From UBA7803 sp041395905 (lineage in GTDB: Bacteria > Pseudomonadota > Gammaproteobacteria > Pseudomonadales > Azotimanducaceae), in NCBI GenBank assembly GCA_041395905.1, contig JAWKZP010000010.1, forward strand, positions 1 to 64,000: 64,000 nt of DNA, in the 5' to 3' direction. Below are positions 33,990-42,013 of this stretch, piece after piece. The first letter of the stretch is position 1. Each line of letters starts with the position of its first letter. Position numbers and translations under genes: made by a program. The notes under the pieces are model-generated. The model made no database searches and was not told where the DNA came from. It worked only from the letters and a program-made list of their open reading frames with translations.

Positions 33990-36660
33990 ACGAAATCCGC
34001 AGCCCGACGGTGCGGGGCCGGTTCGTCGTGATCTTCCTCGATCCGTCCAGCGTGTTGATGTGCAGCTGCGCGCGTTCGTCCGTGAGATTGTTCACGAACA
34101 GCTCGACACCCCATTCATCGACCGCGTAGCCCAGGCTCGCGTCGGTGATCAGGTAGTCGTCCTGGCGTTCCCGGCGTGGCGGAACGTCTATGATCGAGCT
34201 CCAGCTCTTGTCAGAGTACTTGGTCGCGAGCTGGGCGTGGGCCTGCCCCTCGCCAATGGGCCACTCGTAGCGCGCCCGCAGGTTGAACTGGACTTTCGGC
34301 GCCAGAGGCAGCTCGTCTCCTTCATCGGTGACGGCAAACGCGAACGCCGGATTGAGCGAGGTGATCTCGGTATCGTTGAACGAGAACGCGCCGTAAAGCA
34401 TGAGATTTTCGGTCGCCGCCCATACCAGATCGCCTTCGAAGCCGGTGATTTCGGCATCACCGGCGTTGTCGACGATGGTGAGGAAGCTGATGTTCTGAGA
34501 GTCGATGTGTCCGACCTGGATCGACTCCCAGTCGATACGGTAGACCGAGCCGTTGAAGCGCAGCAGACCGTCCAGCAGAGTGGCCTTCCAGCCGACCTCC
34601 GTGTTGGTGAGCTGGTCGGACTTGTAGATCAGCGGAATGAAGTAGTCGGGGAAGCCGCCCGGGCCGTCGTTCGCGGTCGCGGCGGCGCTCGGTACGGTGC
34701 CCGGCACGAGCTGGCTACCCGCTACCGCACGGTTGAAGCCGGGCGGGCGATAGCCTTCAGACCAGGTGGCGTACAGCAGGACGTCGTCGGTGGCGAACCA
34801 GTTCGCGGTGAACTTGGTGATGACGTCGTCGTCTTCGTAGGGCTGGAAGTTGCCGATGTTGGTTTTGTAGTCTCGTCCCCCGGTGATGTCCGGCGCCAGG
34901 CTGGTGCCGTCCGAATCGTTGCCATCGGCTTCGAGCACGATGCCGTTGGCGTTGTTGCCGCCGGCCAGGTTTGGCACCGGCCGGTTGCCGTACTTGAAGG
35001 CCGAGAAGCCTTCGAAACCGACTTCAATGTCGTACCAGCGCGCTCCGGCCGTGAGCGAGAGGTCTTCGGTGATGTCGAAGGTCAGCTCGCCGAATACGGC
35101 CAGCTGCTCCTCCGGGCGGGTTATGTCATTGGTGAACTGCACGCGCGGATCGCGCACGTTGCGATCGTTGGCGGTGGTCGGCGGTCCCCACGATGCCTTG
35201 TTCTGGGGATCGACCGGTGCCCACAGCGGGTTGCCGTAGTTGAAGTCCCCGACGTGGCGGGTTTCGAAGTCTTCGTAGAACACACCGCCGGCGAAATGCA
35301 GGCGCTTGCTCTGATCGGTGACGATGCGGAACTCGTGGGTCCAGCGCTCGTTCTCGTTGGAGATGGCGGCGAAGCTGTCGCCTGCCGAGCACTCGATGAC
35401 GCCGGGATCCCCTGACAGCGTAGGGTCGAAGGTGTAACCGACGCCGCCGCCACCGTGATACCCCGGGGTGTTGTACTCACACATGTAGCCACGGATGTAC
35501 AGGCCGGTATTGGCGTAGTTCGAGTAGTCGATGGTCTGATCGACCTCGCGTTTGAGGTAGGCGCCGGTGTACAGAAGCTCCAGGGCGCCGACTCGGCCTT
35601 CGACCGTCCAGGCCGTCTGGCCGAACTCGTCGCGCAGCCTGTCTCGGTTGTAACGTTGCACCTTCAGGTCGCCGACCAGAGGGTCATAGTCGAATACGCC
35701 GTCGGCCTCGAGCACCTGCTGATGGTGGGTGACGAGCACGCTCCAGTCCTCGTTGATGGCGTACTTGGCGCCGACTCGGAACCCCTGGTATGAGGCATCG
35801 TTGAAGTCGTCTTCCACGAGATCGCTGTTGGGCGTGGACGTGTACTGAACCGGGTAGACCTGACCGGGAACGGCAAAGCTGCCGTCGGCAAACTGATGCG
35901 CCGTCGGGCTGCCGCCTGCTGGCACGAATTGCACCCCGCTGGCGGGCGGCAGCACCGGATTGACGGTCGGGTCGGGCGTAAAGGAACCCGCGACGTTGTC
36001 GATGTAGCCGCCCTGGTTGTCGCTGAACAGCGCTGCCCGAACGGCCAGCTTGTCATCGATGAGCGGCAGGTTCAGCACCGCTTCCACCTTGTCGCTCATG
36101 TCGCCGTTCTTGGTGCTCGATGCGCTGCCGCGGAAGCTGGCCTGAAACTCGTTGAACCGGGGCTTGTTGGTGATCAGGCGTACGGTTCCTGCCATGGAGC
36201 TGGCGCCGTACAGCGTGCCCTGAGGCCCCGGCAGCACCTCGATGCGTTCGAGGTCGGTGGCGTAGACGTCGAGGTTTCTGCCCCCTGCGGTCACCGGCTG
36301 CTCGTCGAGGTACAGGCCCACGTTGGGTGCGCTGCCGTTGGCTTCGGCGATGGTGGTGTTGATCGCCTGCACCGCGGTGCCCCGGATGTAGATCTCGTTC
36401 TGCCCGGGGCCGCGCCCCCCGGCGTTCACGTTCGGCAGGTACTTTACGTAGTCGACGAAGGTTTCGATGCCGGCTTCTTCCATGGCGCGCTGATCCACCG
36501 CCTGCATCGTGATGGGTACATCCTGCATCGGCTCGGCGCGCTTCGACGCAGTGACGACGATTTCTTCGATGGGTGCGGGCGCTGCGCCGGCACCTCCCGC
36601 AGCGCTCGCGGCGAGTGCGGACAGGACGGCCTGGTTGATCTTGCTGCGTTGGAACTTCAC
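33973..36660 (-). CDS. TonB-dependent outer membrane receptor
   Basis: The 895-residue protein (GTG start at 36660 with GGGGGAG) has a signal peptide (ALAASAAGGAGAA), a TonB box EEIVVTASKR, a plug domain (VPITMQAVDQRAMEE through VRLITNKPRFN) and a long beta-barrel ending RISYDFDR. This is the large OMR family of marine gammaproteobacteria and sphingomonads, used for uptake of sterols, steroids, terpenes or glycans; the ligand cannot be read. The MarR gene divergent from it may regulate it. Confidence 0.9.
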   Translation of the reverse strand: MKFQRSKINQAVLSALAASAAGGAGAAPAPIEEIVVTASKRAEPMQDVPITMQAVDQRAMEEAGIETFVDYVKYLPNVNAGGRGPGQNEIYIRGTAVQAINTTIAEANGSAPNVGLYLDEQPVTAGGRNLDVYATDLERIEVLPGPQGTLYGASSMAGTVRLITNKPRFNEFQASFRGSASSTKNGDMSDKVEAVLNLPLIDDKLAVRAALFSDNQGGYIDNVAGSFTPDPTVNPVLPPASGVQFVPAGGSPTAHQFADGSFAVPGQVYPVQYTSTPNSDLVEDDFNDASYQGFRVGAKYAINEDWSVLVTHHQQVLEADGVFDYDPLVGDLKVQRYNRDRLRDEFGQTAWTVEGRVGALELLYTGAYLKREVDQTIDYSNYANTGLYIRGYMCEYNTPGYHGGGGVGYTFDPTLSGDPGVIECSAGDSFAAISNENERWTHEFRIVTDQSKRLHFAGGVFYEDFETRHVGDFNYGNPLWAPVDPQNKASWGPPTTANDRNVRDPRVQFTNDITRPEEQLAVFGELTFDITEDLSLTAGARWYDIEVGFEGFSAFKYGNRPVPNLAGGNNANGIVLEADGNDSDGTSLAPDITGGRDYKTNIGNFQPYEDDDVITKFTANWFATDDVLLYATWSEGYRPPGFNRAVAGSQLVPGTVPSAAATANDGPGGFPDYFIPLIYKSDQLTNTEVGWKATLLDGLLRFNGSVYRIDWESIQVGHIDSQNISFLTIVDNAGDAEITGFEGDLVWAATENLMLYGAFSFNDTEITSLNPAFAFAVTDEGDELPLAPKVQFNLRARYEWPIGEGQAHAQLATKYSDKSWSSIIDVPPRRERQDDYLITDASLGYAVDEWGVELFVNNLTDERAQLHINTLDGSRKITTNRPRTVGLRISYDFDR

Positions 36661-37029
36661 GGACTCCCCCTGATTGTTCTGACGGGCGTTGTATGGCTCA
36701 CCGGTTGCGCGTGAGGGCCGGGCCTCATGTCTGTTTTTGAGAATGTGCGCGGATACACCGGAAACCTAAATATTAGATCACGAAGCAGATAACTTGCGCA
36801 AAACTTCCTGGGCGGTCGGGAACGCGATCGGCAATCTGGATTGTTGCTTGCTAAATTGCTGTCATATTGAGTCTGCCCGCGGATCTCGCGCAGCTGGCTG
36901 AATGGCCTAGAAACTTTGTGAACGAACGACAATGAGCACCGACTGACGCTCTGCAGACAGGGGCGCGGGCTGCGTCGACGTTTTGGGATGGTGCTATAGT
37001 CAGGCAGTTTCCAGAGCGTCCAGGTAAGC
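36661..37029. other. Intergenic region between TonB receptor and MarR gene
   Basis: The 369 bases hold no gene. An AT-richer stretch at 36765-36800 (AAATATTAGATC) could be part of the receptor promoter. TATAGT at 36995-37000, 30 bases before the MarR ATG, could be a -10 box. No palindrome was identified with confidence. Confidence 0.4.
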
Positions 37030-37524
37030 ATGGGAGTGACTGAGCAGGACCGGTTGCTGATTGCGATCCGCAAGATCATCCGCGCCACGGATCTGTACTC
37101 GAAACATCTGAGCAAGACCGTGGGGCTGACCACACCTCAGCTGATGCTGCTGCAGTCGATTCAAGAGCTCGGCACGGTCGCAATCTCCCGGCTGGCCGAG
37201 GAGATGAGCCTCAGCCAGGCCACCGTCACGACGATTCTCGACCGGCTCGAGGGACGCGGACTGATCCGTCGGCAGCGCAGCGATCAGGACAAGCGGGTCG
37301 TGCACGCGCTGCTGACGCCGGCGGGGCGCAAGGTTCTGGCGAGCGCGCCGACGCCGCTGCAGGATTCGTTCACCGAACGCTTCGGTGCGCTACCGGATTG
37401 GGAGCGATCCATGATCCTGGCGGCACTGCTGCGGGTGGCACAGCTGATGGACGCGGAATCGCTGGATGCCTCGCCAATGCTCGATGTGGGCGCGCTGGAT
37501 CGTCCAAGCGGCGTGGAACGCTGA
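37030..37524 (+). CDS. MarR-family transcriptional regulator
   Basis: The 164-residue protein contains a winged-helix DNA-binding domain: LSKTVGLTTPQLMLLQSIQ, ISRLAEEMSLSQATVTTILDRLEGRGLIRRQRSDQDKRVVHALLT. The wing Arg-Ser-Asp-x-Asp-Lys-Arg matches MarR. The C-terminal tail of 25 residues is Ala/Asp-rich and not conserved. Its divergent position makes the TonB receptor operon the first target guess; no operator is proven. Confidence 0.88.
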   Translation: MGVTEQDRLLIAIRKIIRATDLYSKHLSKTVGLTTPQLMLLQSIQELGTVAISRLAEEMSLSQATVTTILDRLEGRGLIRRQRSDQDKRVVHALLTPAGRKVLASAPTPLQDSFTERFGALPDWERSMILAALLRVAQLMDAESLDASPMLDVGALDRPSGVER

Positions 37525-37536
37525 CCCAAACTCAGG

Positions 37537-37564
37537 GCCGAACGCCGAACGCCGAACGCCGCAC
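37537..37564. repeat. Short GCCGAAC tandem repeat
   Basis: Three exact 7-base GCCGAAC units and a fourth variant (GCCGCAC) lie between the MarR and copper ATPase genes, in a gap of 128 bases. Too short for CRISPR; probably slippage. Confidence 0.8.
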
Positions 37565-37652
37565 GCCAATCGCCCGGTCCCGGGGCGGGCCTTGACCTTC
37601 CAGCTACTGGAAGGCGTATGGTGTTAGCCCGTCATGGGTTCGAGGTGAATAC

Positions 37653-40025
37653 ATGGGCCACGACGAGCACGATTGCGGCGATCACTCGGATGCACGCCAC
37701 CCGGCCGCTGCTGCCGGCGCAGCCTCGTCGGACGGCACCGTTACGGATCCCGTGTGCGGCATGACCGTCGATCTCAGCGCCGGCAAACCCAGCTTCGAGT
37801 ATCGGGGCGAGACCTTTCATTTCTGCAGCCGGCGCTGTCACGACCGGTTCAGCGCGGATCCCTACTTCTTTCTGTCCGGCCGCAGCGCCCGCGCGCCCTC
37901 GAAGCAGGCTGATCAGACACTGTACACCTGTCCGATGGATCCGGAGATCGTGCAGGAAGGTCCCGGCGCCTGCCCGATCTGCGGCATGGCCCTGGAACCC
38001 ATGGCCGGCGCGACCAGCAGGCCCAATCCCGAGCTGGCGGATTTCACCCGACGCCTGTGGGTCAGCGCGGCTGCGGCCATACCGCTGCTGCTGATCACCA
38101 TGGGACCCATGGTGGGGCTGCCGTTGCGCAGCTGGCTGGGCGAGCCGATGGCGATCTACGTCGAGTGTCTGCTGGCCACTCCCGTCGTGCTCTGGGCGGC
38201 CCTGCCGTTCTTCCGTCGCGGCTGGGTTTCGCTCAAGACCGGCAACTTCAACATGTGGACGCTCATCATGCTCGGCGTTGCCGCGGCCTTTGGCTACAGC
38301 GTGGTCGCAACCTTTCTGCCGGGGCTCTTTCCTGCCCAGATCCGCACCACCGGCGGCTACGTGCCCGTTTACTATGAAGCTGCGGTCGTGATCATCGCGC
38401 TGGTGTTCGCCGGGCAGGTGCTCGAACTCAGAGCGCGGCAACGCACCGGCGACGCGATCCGGTCGCTGCTGGATCTGGCGCCGAAGACGGCGCGCCGCAT
38501 CACGCCGGACGGCGAGGAGTACGACGCGCCGCTGGAAAACATTCTCTCAGGCGACCGATTGCGGGTGCGTCCGGGCGAGAGCGTTCCGGTAGACGGCGTG
38601 GTGTGCGAAGGTCGCTCTGCCGTTGATGAGAGCATGATCACCGGTGAGGCGCTGCCGGTCGAGAAGTCGCCCGGAGACGAGGTCACCGGCGGCACCCTGA
38701 ACCGGCAGGGCACCCTGGTGATGGAAGCCTCGCGGGTGGGCGAGGAGACCATGCTCGCGCGCATCGTGGAGATGGTGGCATCCGCGCAGCGTTCGCGCGC
38801 GCCCATACAGGGGCTTGCCGATCGTGTCGCACGCTGGTTCGTACCCTCGGTGGTCGCCGCGGCGGCGCTTTCGTTCGCTGTCTGGTTGCTGGCAGGGCCG
38901 GAACCGACGTTCGTGTTCGCGCTGGTCTCTGCGGTCTCGGTGCTGATCATTGCCTGCCCATGTGCTCTGGGGCTCGCGACCCCGATGTCGATCATGACTG
39001 CCACCGGGCGCGGTGCGCAGGCAGGGGTGCTGGTCAAAGACGCCACCGCCCTGGAGCGGATGGCGCGGGTGGACACGCTGGTGGTCGACAAGACGGGCAC
39101 CCTCACCGAGGGCCGTCCGCAACTTACCGACGTGGTGGCTCGAGGAAAGTATGACGAGCAGGCGGTGCTGCGCCTCGCGGCGTCGCTGGAACGGGGTTCG
39201 GAGCATCCGCTGGCCGAGGCGATCGTCGAGGGCGCGCGCTCCCGGGGTATTGAGCCGGGTCGGGCGGAGGCGTTCGAAGCCGTCACCGGAAAGGGCGTGC
39301 GCGGCGCGCTGGATGGCCGCCGCCTCCTGCTGGGAAATGCAGCCCTGATGCAGGACGAGGAGATCGAGGTGGCTGAGGCTGAGGCAGCGGCCGACCGGTT
39401 GCGAGACGCGGGTCAAACGGTGATGTTTCTCGCCGCCGACGGCGAGCTCGCCGGATTCGTGGCGGTGGCGGATCCCATCAAGGTGAGCACCGCGGACGCG
39501 ATCTCCGCGCTGCATGCTGCGGGGCTCACCATCATCATGGCCACCGGCGACAACGAACGGACTGCGCGCGCGGTAGCCGCCCGGTTGGGCATCGACGAGG
39601 TGCGTGCCGGGGTACTGCCGGCAGCCAAGAAGGATCTGGTCGAGGCGCTACAGAGCCGGGGTGGCAGTGTGGCCATGGCCGGTGACGGGGTGAACGACGC
39701 GCCGGCGCTCGCAGCGGCGGATGTGGGCATCGCGATGGGCACCGGCGCCGACGTCGCGGTGGAAAGTGCCGGCATCACGCTGCTGCGCGGCGATCTCGGC
39801 GGCATCGTGAAGGCACGGCGCCTGGCGCAGGCGACGCTGCGCAATATCCGTCAGAACCTGTTCTTCGCTTTTGCCTACAACGCCGCCGGGATCCCGATCG
39901 CAGCAGGCGTTCTGTATCCGCTCACCGGCACGCTGCTGTCGCCCATGATCGCGGCGGCGGCGATGAGTCTGTCGTCCGTGTCCGTGATCAGCAACGCGCT
40001 GCGATTGCGCCGGCTCGAGCTCTGA
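37653..40025 (+). CDS. copA: Copper-translocating P-type ATPase with YHS and metal-binding N-terminal domains
   Basis: The 790-residue protein starts with a His/Asp-rich segment, then a YHS domain (TDPVCGMTVDLSAG ... FHFCSRRCHDRF, about 30-70) and a heavy-metal-binding domain (YTCPMDPEIVQEGPGACPICGM, about 90-115). The P-type core has VDESMITGEALPVEK, the CPC metal channel CPCALGLATP (about 440), phosphorylation site DKTGTLTEG, SEHPLAEAI (HP motif) and GDGVNDAPALA. It exports Cu(I) from the cytosol. It lacks the usual CxxC HMA domains. The CueR-type regulator follows 9 bases later. The symbol names the family function. Confidence 0.92.
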   Translation: MGHDEHDCGDHSDARHPAAAAGAASSDGTVTDPVCGMTVDLSAGKPSFEYRGETFHFCSRRCHDRFSADPYFFLSGRSARAPSKQADQTLYTCPMDPEIVQEGPGACPICGMALEPMAGATSRPNPELADFTRRLWVSAAAAIPLLLITMGPMVGLPLRSWLGEPMAIYVECLLATPVVLWAALPFFRRGWVSLKTGNFNMWTLIMLGVAAAFGYSVVATFLPGLFPAQIRTTGGYVPVYYEAAVVIIALVFAGQVLELRARQRTGDAIRSLLDLAPKTARRITPDGEEYDAPLENILSGDRLRVRPGESVPVDGVVCEGRSAVDESMITGEALPVEKSPGDEVTGGTLNRQGTLVMEASRVGEETMLARIVEMVASAQRSRAPIQGLADRVARWFVPSVVAAAALSFAVWLLAGPEPTFVFALVSAVSVLIIACPCALGLATPMSIMTATGRGAQAGVLVKDATALERMARVDTLVVDKTGTLTEGRPQLTDVVARGKYDEQAVLRLAASLERGSEHPLAEAIVEGARSRGIEPGRAEAFEAVTGKGVRGALDGRRLLLGNAALMQDEEIEVAEAEAAADRLRDAGQTVMFLAADGELAGFVAVADPIKVSTADAISALHAAGLTIIMATGDNERTARAVAARLGIDEVRAGVLPAAKKDLVEALQSRGGSVAMAGDGVNDAPALAAADVGIAMGTGADVAVESAGITLLRGDLGGIVKARRLAQATLRNIRQNLFFAFAYNAAGIPIAAGVLYPLTGTLLSPMIAAAAMSLSSVSVISNALRLRRLEL

Positions 40026-40034
40026 GGGGGGGCC

Positions 40035-40439
40035 ATGAACATCGGTATCGCGGCAAAACGCTCCGGTCTGCCGGCCAAGACCATCCGCTACTACGAAGAG
40101 ATCGGTCTGCTGGTTCCCGGGCGCGCGGAGAACGGCTACCGGGAGTACTCCGAGGCGGACGTGCACCGCCTGACCTTCCTGCATCGTGCCCGCAACCTCG
40201 GCTTTTCCGTAGACGAATGCCGGTTGCTGCTCTCGCTTTACGATGATCCGCATCGCGCCAGCAGCGAGGTCAAAGCCATTGCCCTGGACAGGATCCGGGA
40301 GATCGATCGCCGCATCGAGGGTCTCGCGTCCATGCGCGCGACGCTCTCGCACCTGGCGGCACACTGTCATGGGGACCAGCGACCGGAGTGCCCGATTCTG
40401 GACGATCTGGCGGGTTTCCAGGACACCTCCCGGAACTGA
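40035..40439 (+). CDS. cueR: Cu(I)-responsive MerR-family regulator CueR
   Basis: The 134-residue protein has the MerR helix-turn-helix (MNIGIAAKRSGLPAKTIRYYEEIGLL, RVPGR-like VPGRAENGYREY) and a metal loop HCHGDQRPECPIL, with two Cys residues 8 apart, as in CueR (Cys112 and Cys120). The Ser-77-type position is not checked. It would switch the copper ATPase promoter by DNA distortion when Cu(I) binds. It lies downstream in the same unit, not divergent as in E. coli. Confidence 0.9.
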   Translation: MNIGIAAKRSGLPAKTIRYYEEIGLLVPGRAENGYREYSEADVHRLTFLHRARNLGFSVDECRLLLSLYDDPHRASSEVKAIALDRIREIDRRIEGLASMRATLSHLAAHCHGDQRPECPILDDLAGFQDTSRN

Positions 40440-40478
40440 CTTGCCCGGTTCCGGGAGGCGGGAGACCGGTCGCTCCGG

Positions 40479-41288
40479 TCAGAACCAGTGCTTCACGGAA
40501 AATCCGGCGCCCCAGTCCGGGCTGCCGTCCGCCAGACCCGCGAGCACGTAGCCCGTGACCCTGAGATCCCGATTCAGCGTCTGCGTGCCGAAGACGGTCA
40601 GCTCGCTGGCCGGATCGCCATACGAGATTGCTTTCGGCCGGTAGCTCAGGCTAGCGCCGAGGCTGGTGTTGCGGCGGATTTCCCTGCTGGCGCCTGCCTG
40701 TGCAAACCAGGTGTTGCGCAGGTCGTAGCCGCTGGGGTCGGTGCGGATCTTGTAGCCCAGGCTGCCGAAAACGCTGCCAGCGTCGAGGAAGCGATAGACG
40801 TCCACCTGCGCTGCGTAGTCGGTTTCGCCGGTACCGAGCCCGTTGTCCTCGTCTCCGGTGCCGAGTTTCACGGTCCCGGTGAGGTCCACTGCAAAATCGC
40901 CCGAATAGCTGCGATACAGGTCGCGCAGCGTGACGCTCGCGACCACGTCACCAAGCCCGCCTTCGGAAATGTTGTCGCTGCCGCCTGGCAGCACGTCGCC
41001 GGGTCCGATCAGGCTTGCCGCGGGGCCGTCGACATGCACGTAGGGCACGGTCAGCTGAAACAGCAGCTGACCGCTCAGCACGTCGAGCGATACCGGGGCA
41101 TAGATGTCCTCGATGTCGTCGCCGGTGCCGTAGTCGCCGGTTCGGAACTCACTTCCCACGCTCAGCGCCATCTCGGCCGCTGCAGCTCCGCTGAACGCCA
41201 ACAGCGCGCACAGGGCCAACAGGGTTGAGGCGACTCCCCGGGCGCGAGCCCGGGGATGCAGTTCGCGCGGATGCTCAGGCGCCGTCAT
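40479..41288 (-). CDS. Probable outer-membrane beta-barrel (transporter-like) protein
   Basis: The 269-residue protein has a signal peptide (STLLALCALLAFSGAAAAE) and alternates strands that end in aromatic residues, finishing in SVKHWF (C-terminal Phe), a mark of BAM substrates. Elements GSEFRTGDYGTGDDIEDIYAPVSLD and GDVVASVTLRDLYRSYSGDFAVDLTGTVKLGTGDED resemble small OmpW/FadL-like or 'meta-pathway' barrel proteins. ATG 41288 overlaps the 3' end of the upstream Asp/Gln/Arg protein by 14 bases. The cargo is unknown. Confidence 0.65.
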   Translation of the reverse strand: MTAPEHPRELHPRARARGVASTLLALCALLAFSGAAAAEMALSVGSEFRTGDYGTGDDIEDIYAPVSLDVLSGQLLFQLTVPYVHVDGPAASLIGPGDVLPGGSDNISEGGLGDVVASVTLRDLYRSYSGDFAVDLTGTVKLGTGDEDNGLGTGETDYAAQVDVYRFLDAGSVFGSLGYKIRTDPSGYDLRNTWFAQAGASREIRRNTSLGASLSYRPKAISYGDPASELTVFGTQTLNRDLRVTGYVLAGLADGSPDWGAGFSVKHWF

Positions 41289-41901
41289 CCTGATGCTCCC
41301 TGAGCCGGTCCTGGTCGCGGTCCTGATCCTGGTCGGGGTCGCGAAGCTGATCGCGGTCCTGATCCTGGTCGGGGTCGCGAAGCTGATCGCGATCCTGGTC
41401 ACGCAGGCGGTCCTGATCGCCCGAGGCGCTCAGCTCTTCCACCGGGATTCCCTGCTCACGGGCGCGCGTCTGCATTTCGGCGCGGTGCCGGGCGCGCAGG
41501 TCCATGCGCTCCTGCTCCGTGCGCATGGCGCGCATTTGCTCCCGATACTGGTTGCGTTCCTGCTCGGTCATCAGTTGAGCGCCGTAGATCGGCTCATCCT
41601 GGTGAACACGGTCGCGGTCACGGTCCTGGTCTCGATCACGGTCGCGATCCTGCTCGCGAGCACGGTCCTGATCCATCGCGCGGTCCATGGTCCGCATCCG
41701 GTCCTGAGTGCGGTCCTGGTCGAGCTGCGGTTCCCGCGCGGCGGGCCCCCGATCCTGGGCGGACGGCCCTCCGGAAGGACCGGGTGCCGCTGCGGCGGTG
41801 AAGCCCGAGAGCGCACCGCCCAGCAGGGCGATACCAAGCAGCGTGCGCAGCTTCAGTGACGCTGCCGGCACTCGGTCATGGTTCGACTGGTTCGTTGTCA
41901 T
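41275..41901 (-). CDS. Secreted Asp/Gln/Arg-rich repeat protein
   Basis: The 208-residue protein has a signal-like N terminus (LRTLLGIALLGGALSGFTAAAA) and then long stretches of D, Q, R and M. The centre carries DRDRDQDRDRDR and an EQERNQYREQMRAMRTEQERMDLRAR coiled-coil-like helix; the C terminus has two copies of QDRDQLRDPDQD from an exact 36-bp DNA duplication (41317-41388). No catalytic motif is seen. It may be a periplasmic scaffold or a Mg/Ca-binding filler. I do not recognise it. Its high charge is unusual, and the function is not guessed. Confidence 0.65.
   Translation of the reverse strand: MTTNQSNHDRVPAASLKLRTLLGIALLGGALSGFTAAAAPGPSGGPSAQDRGPAAREPQLDQDRTQDRMRTMDRAMDQDRAREQDRDRDRDQDRDRDRVHQDEPIYGAQLMTEQERNQYREQMRAMRTEQERMDLRARHRAEMQTRAREQGIPVEELSASGDQDRLRDQDRDQLRDPDQDQDRDQLRDPDQDQDRDQDRLREHQDDGA
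41317..41388. repeat. 36-bp exact tandem duplication inside a coding region
   Basis: Bases 41317-41352 and 41353-41388 are identical and in frame (12 codons each), so the encoded D/Q/R repeat is doubled. Partial related units extend on both sides. Confidence 0.9.
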
Positions 41902-41936
41902 GTCGGTTACCTCTGAATTTCCCTGTTCAGGAACGA

Positions 41937-41958
41937 GAAGCCCGCAGGAGCGGGCTTC
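41937..41958. terminator. GC hairpin between the CSLREA and repeat-protein genes
   Basis: GAAGCCCGC-AGGA-GCGGGCTTC is a perfect 9-bp stem with a 4-base loop, in the 112-base gap between leftward genes. Only a short pyrimidine tail (TCGTTCCTG) follows on the minus strand, so termination may be partial. Confidence 0.55.
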
Positions 41959-42013
41959 CCCCTCTACTGTGATGCGACCCCGCGCCCAAAGGTTCCGAGG
42001 TCGCACCGGTTTA

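Noticed and set aside
37537..37564. CRISPR array from GCCGAAC units
   Set aside because: Units are 7 bases and contiguous without spacers.
41293..41859. Hydrophobic frame with tandem VAKLIAVLIL-type repeats
   Set aside because: It is the antisense of the D/Q/R codons, so its membrane-like look is a codon artefact.
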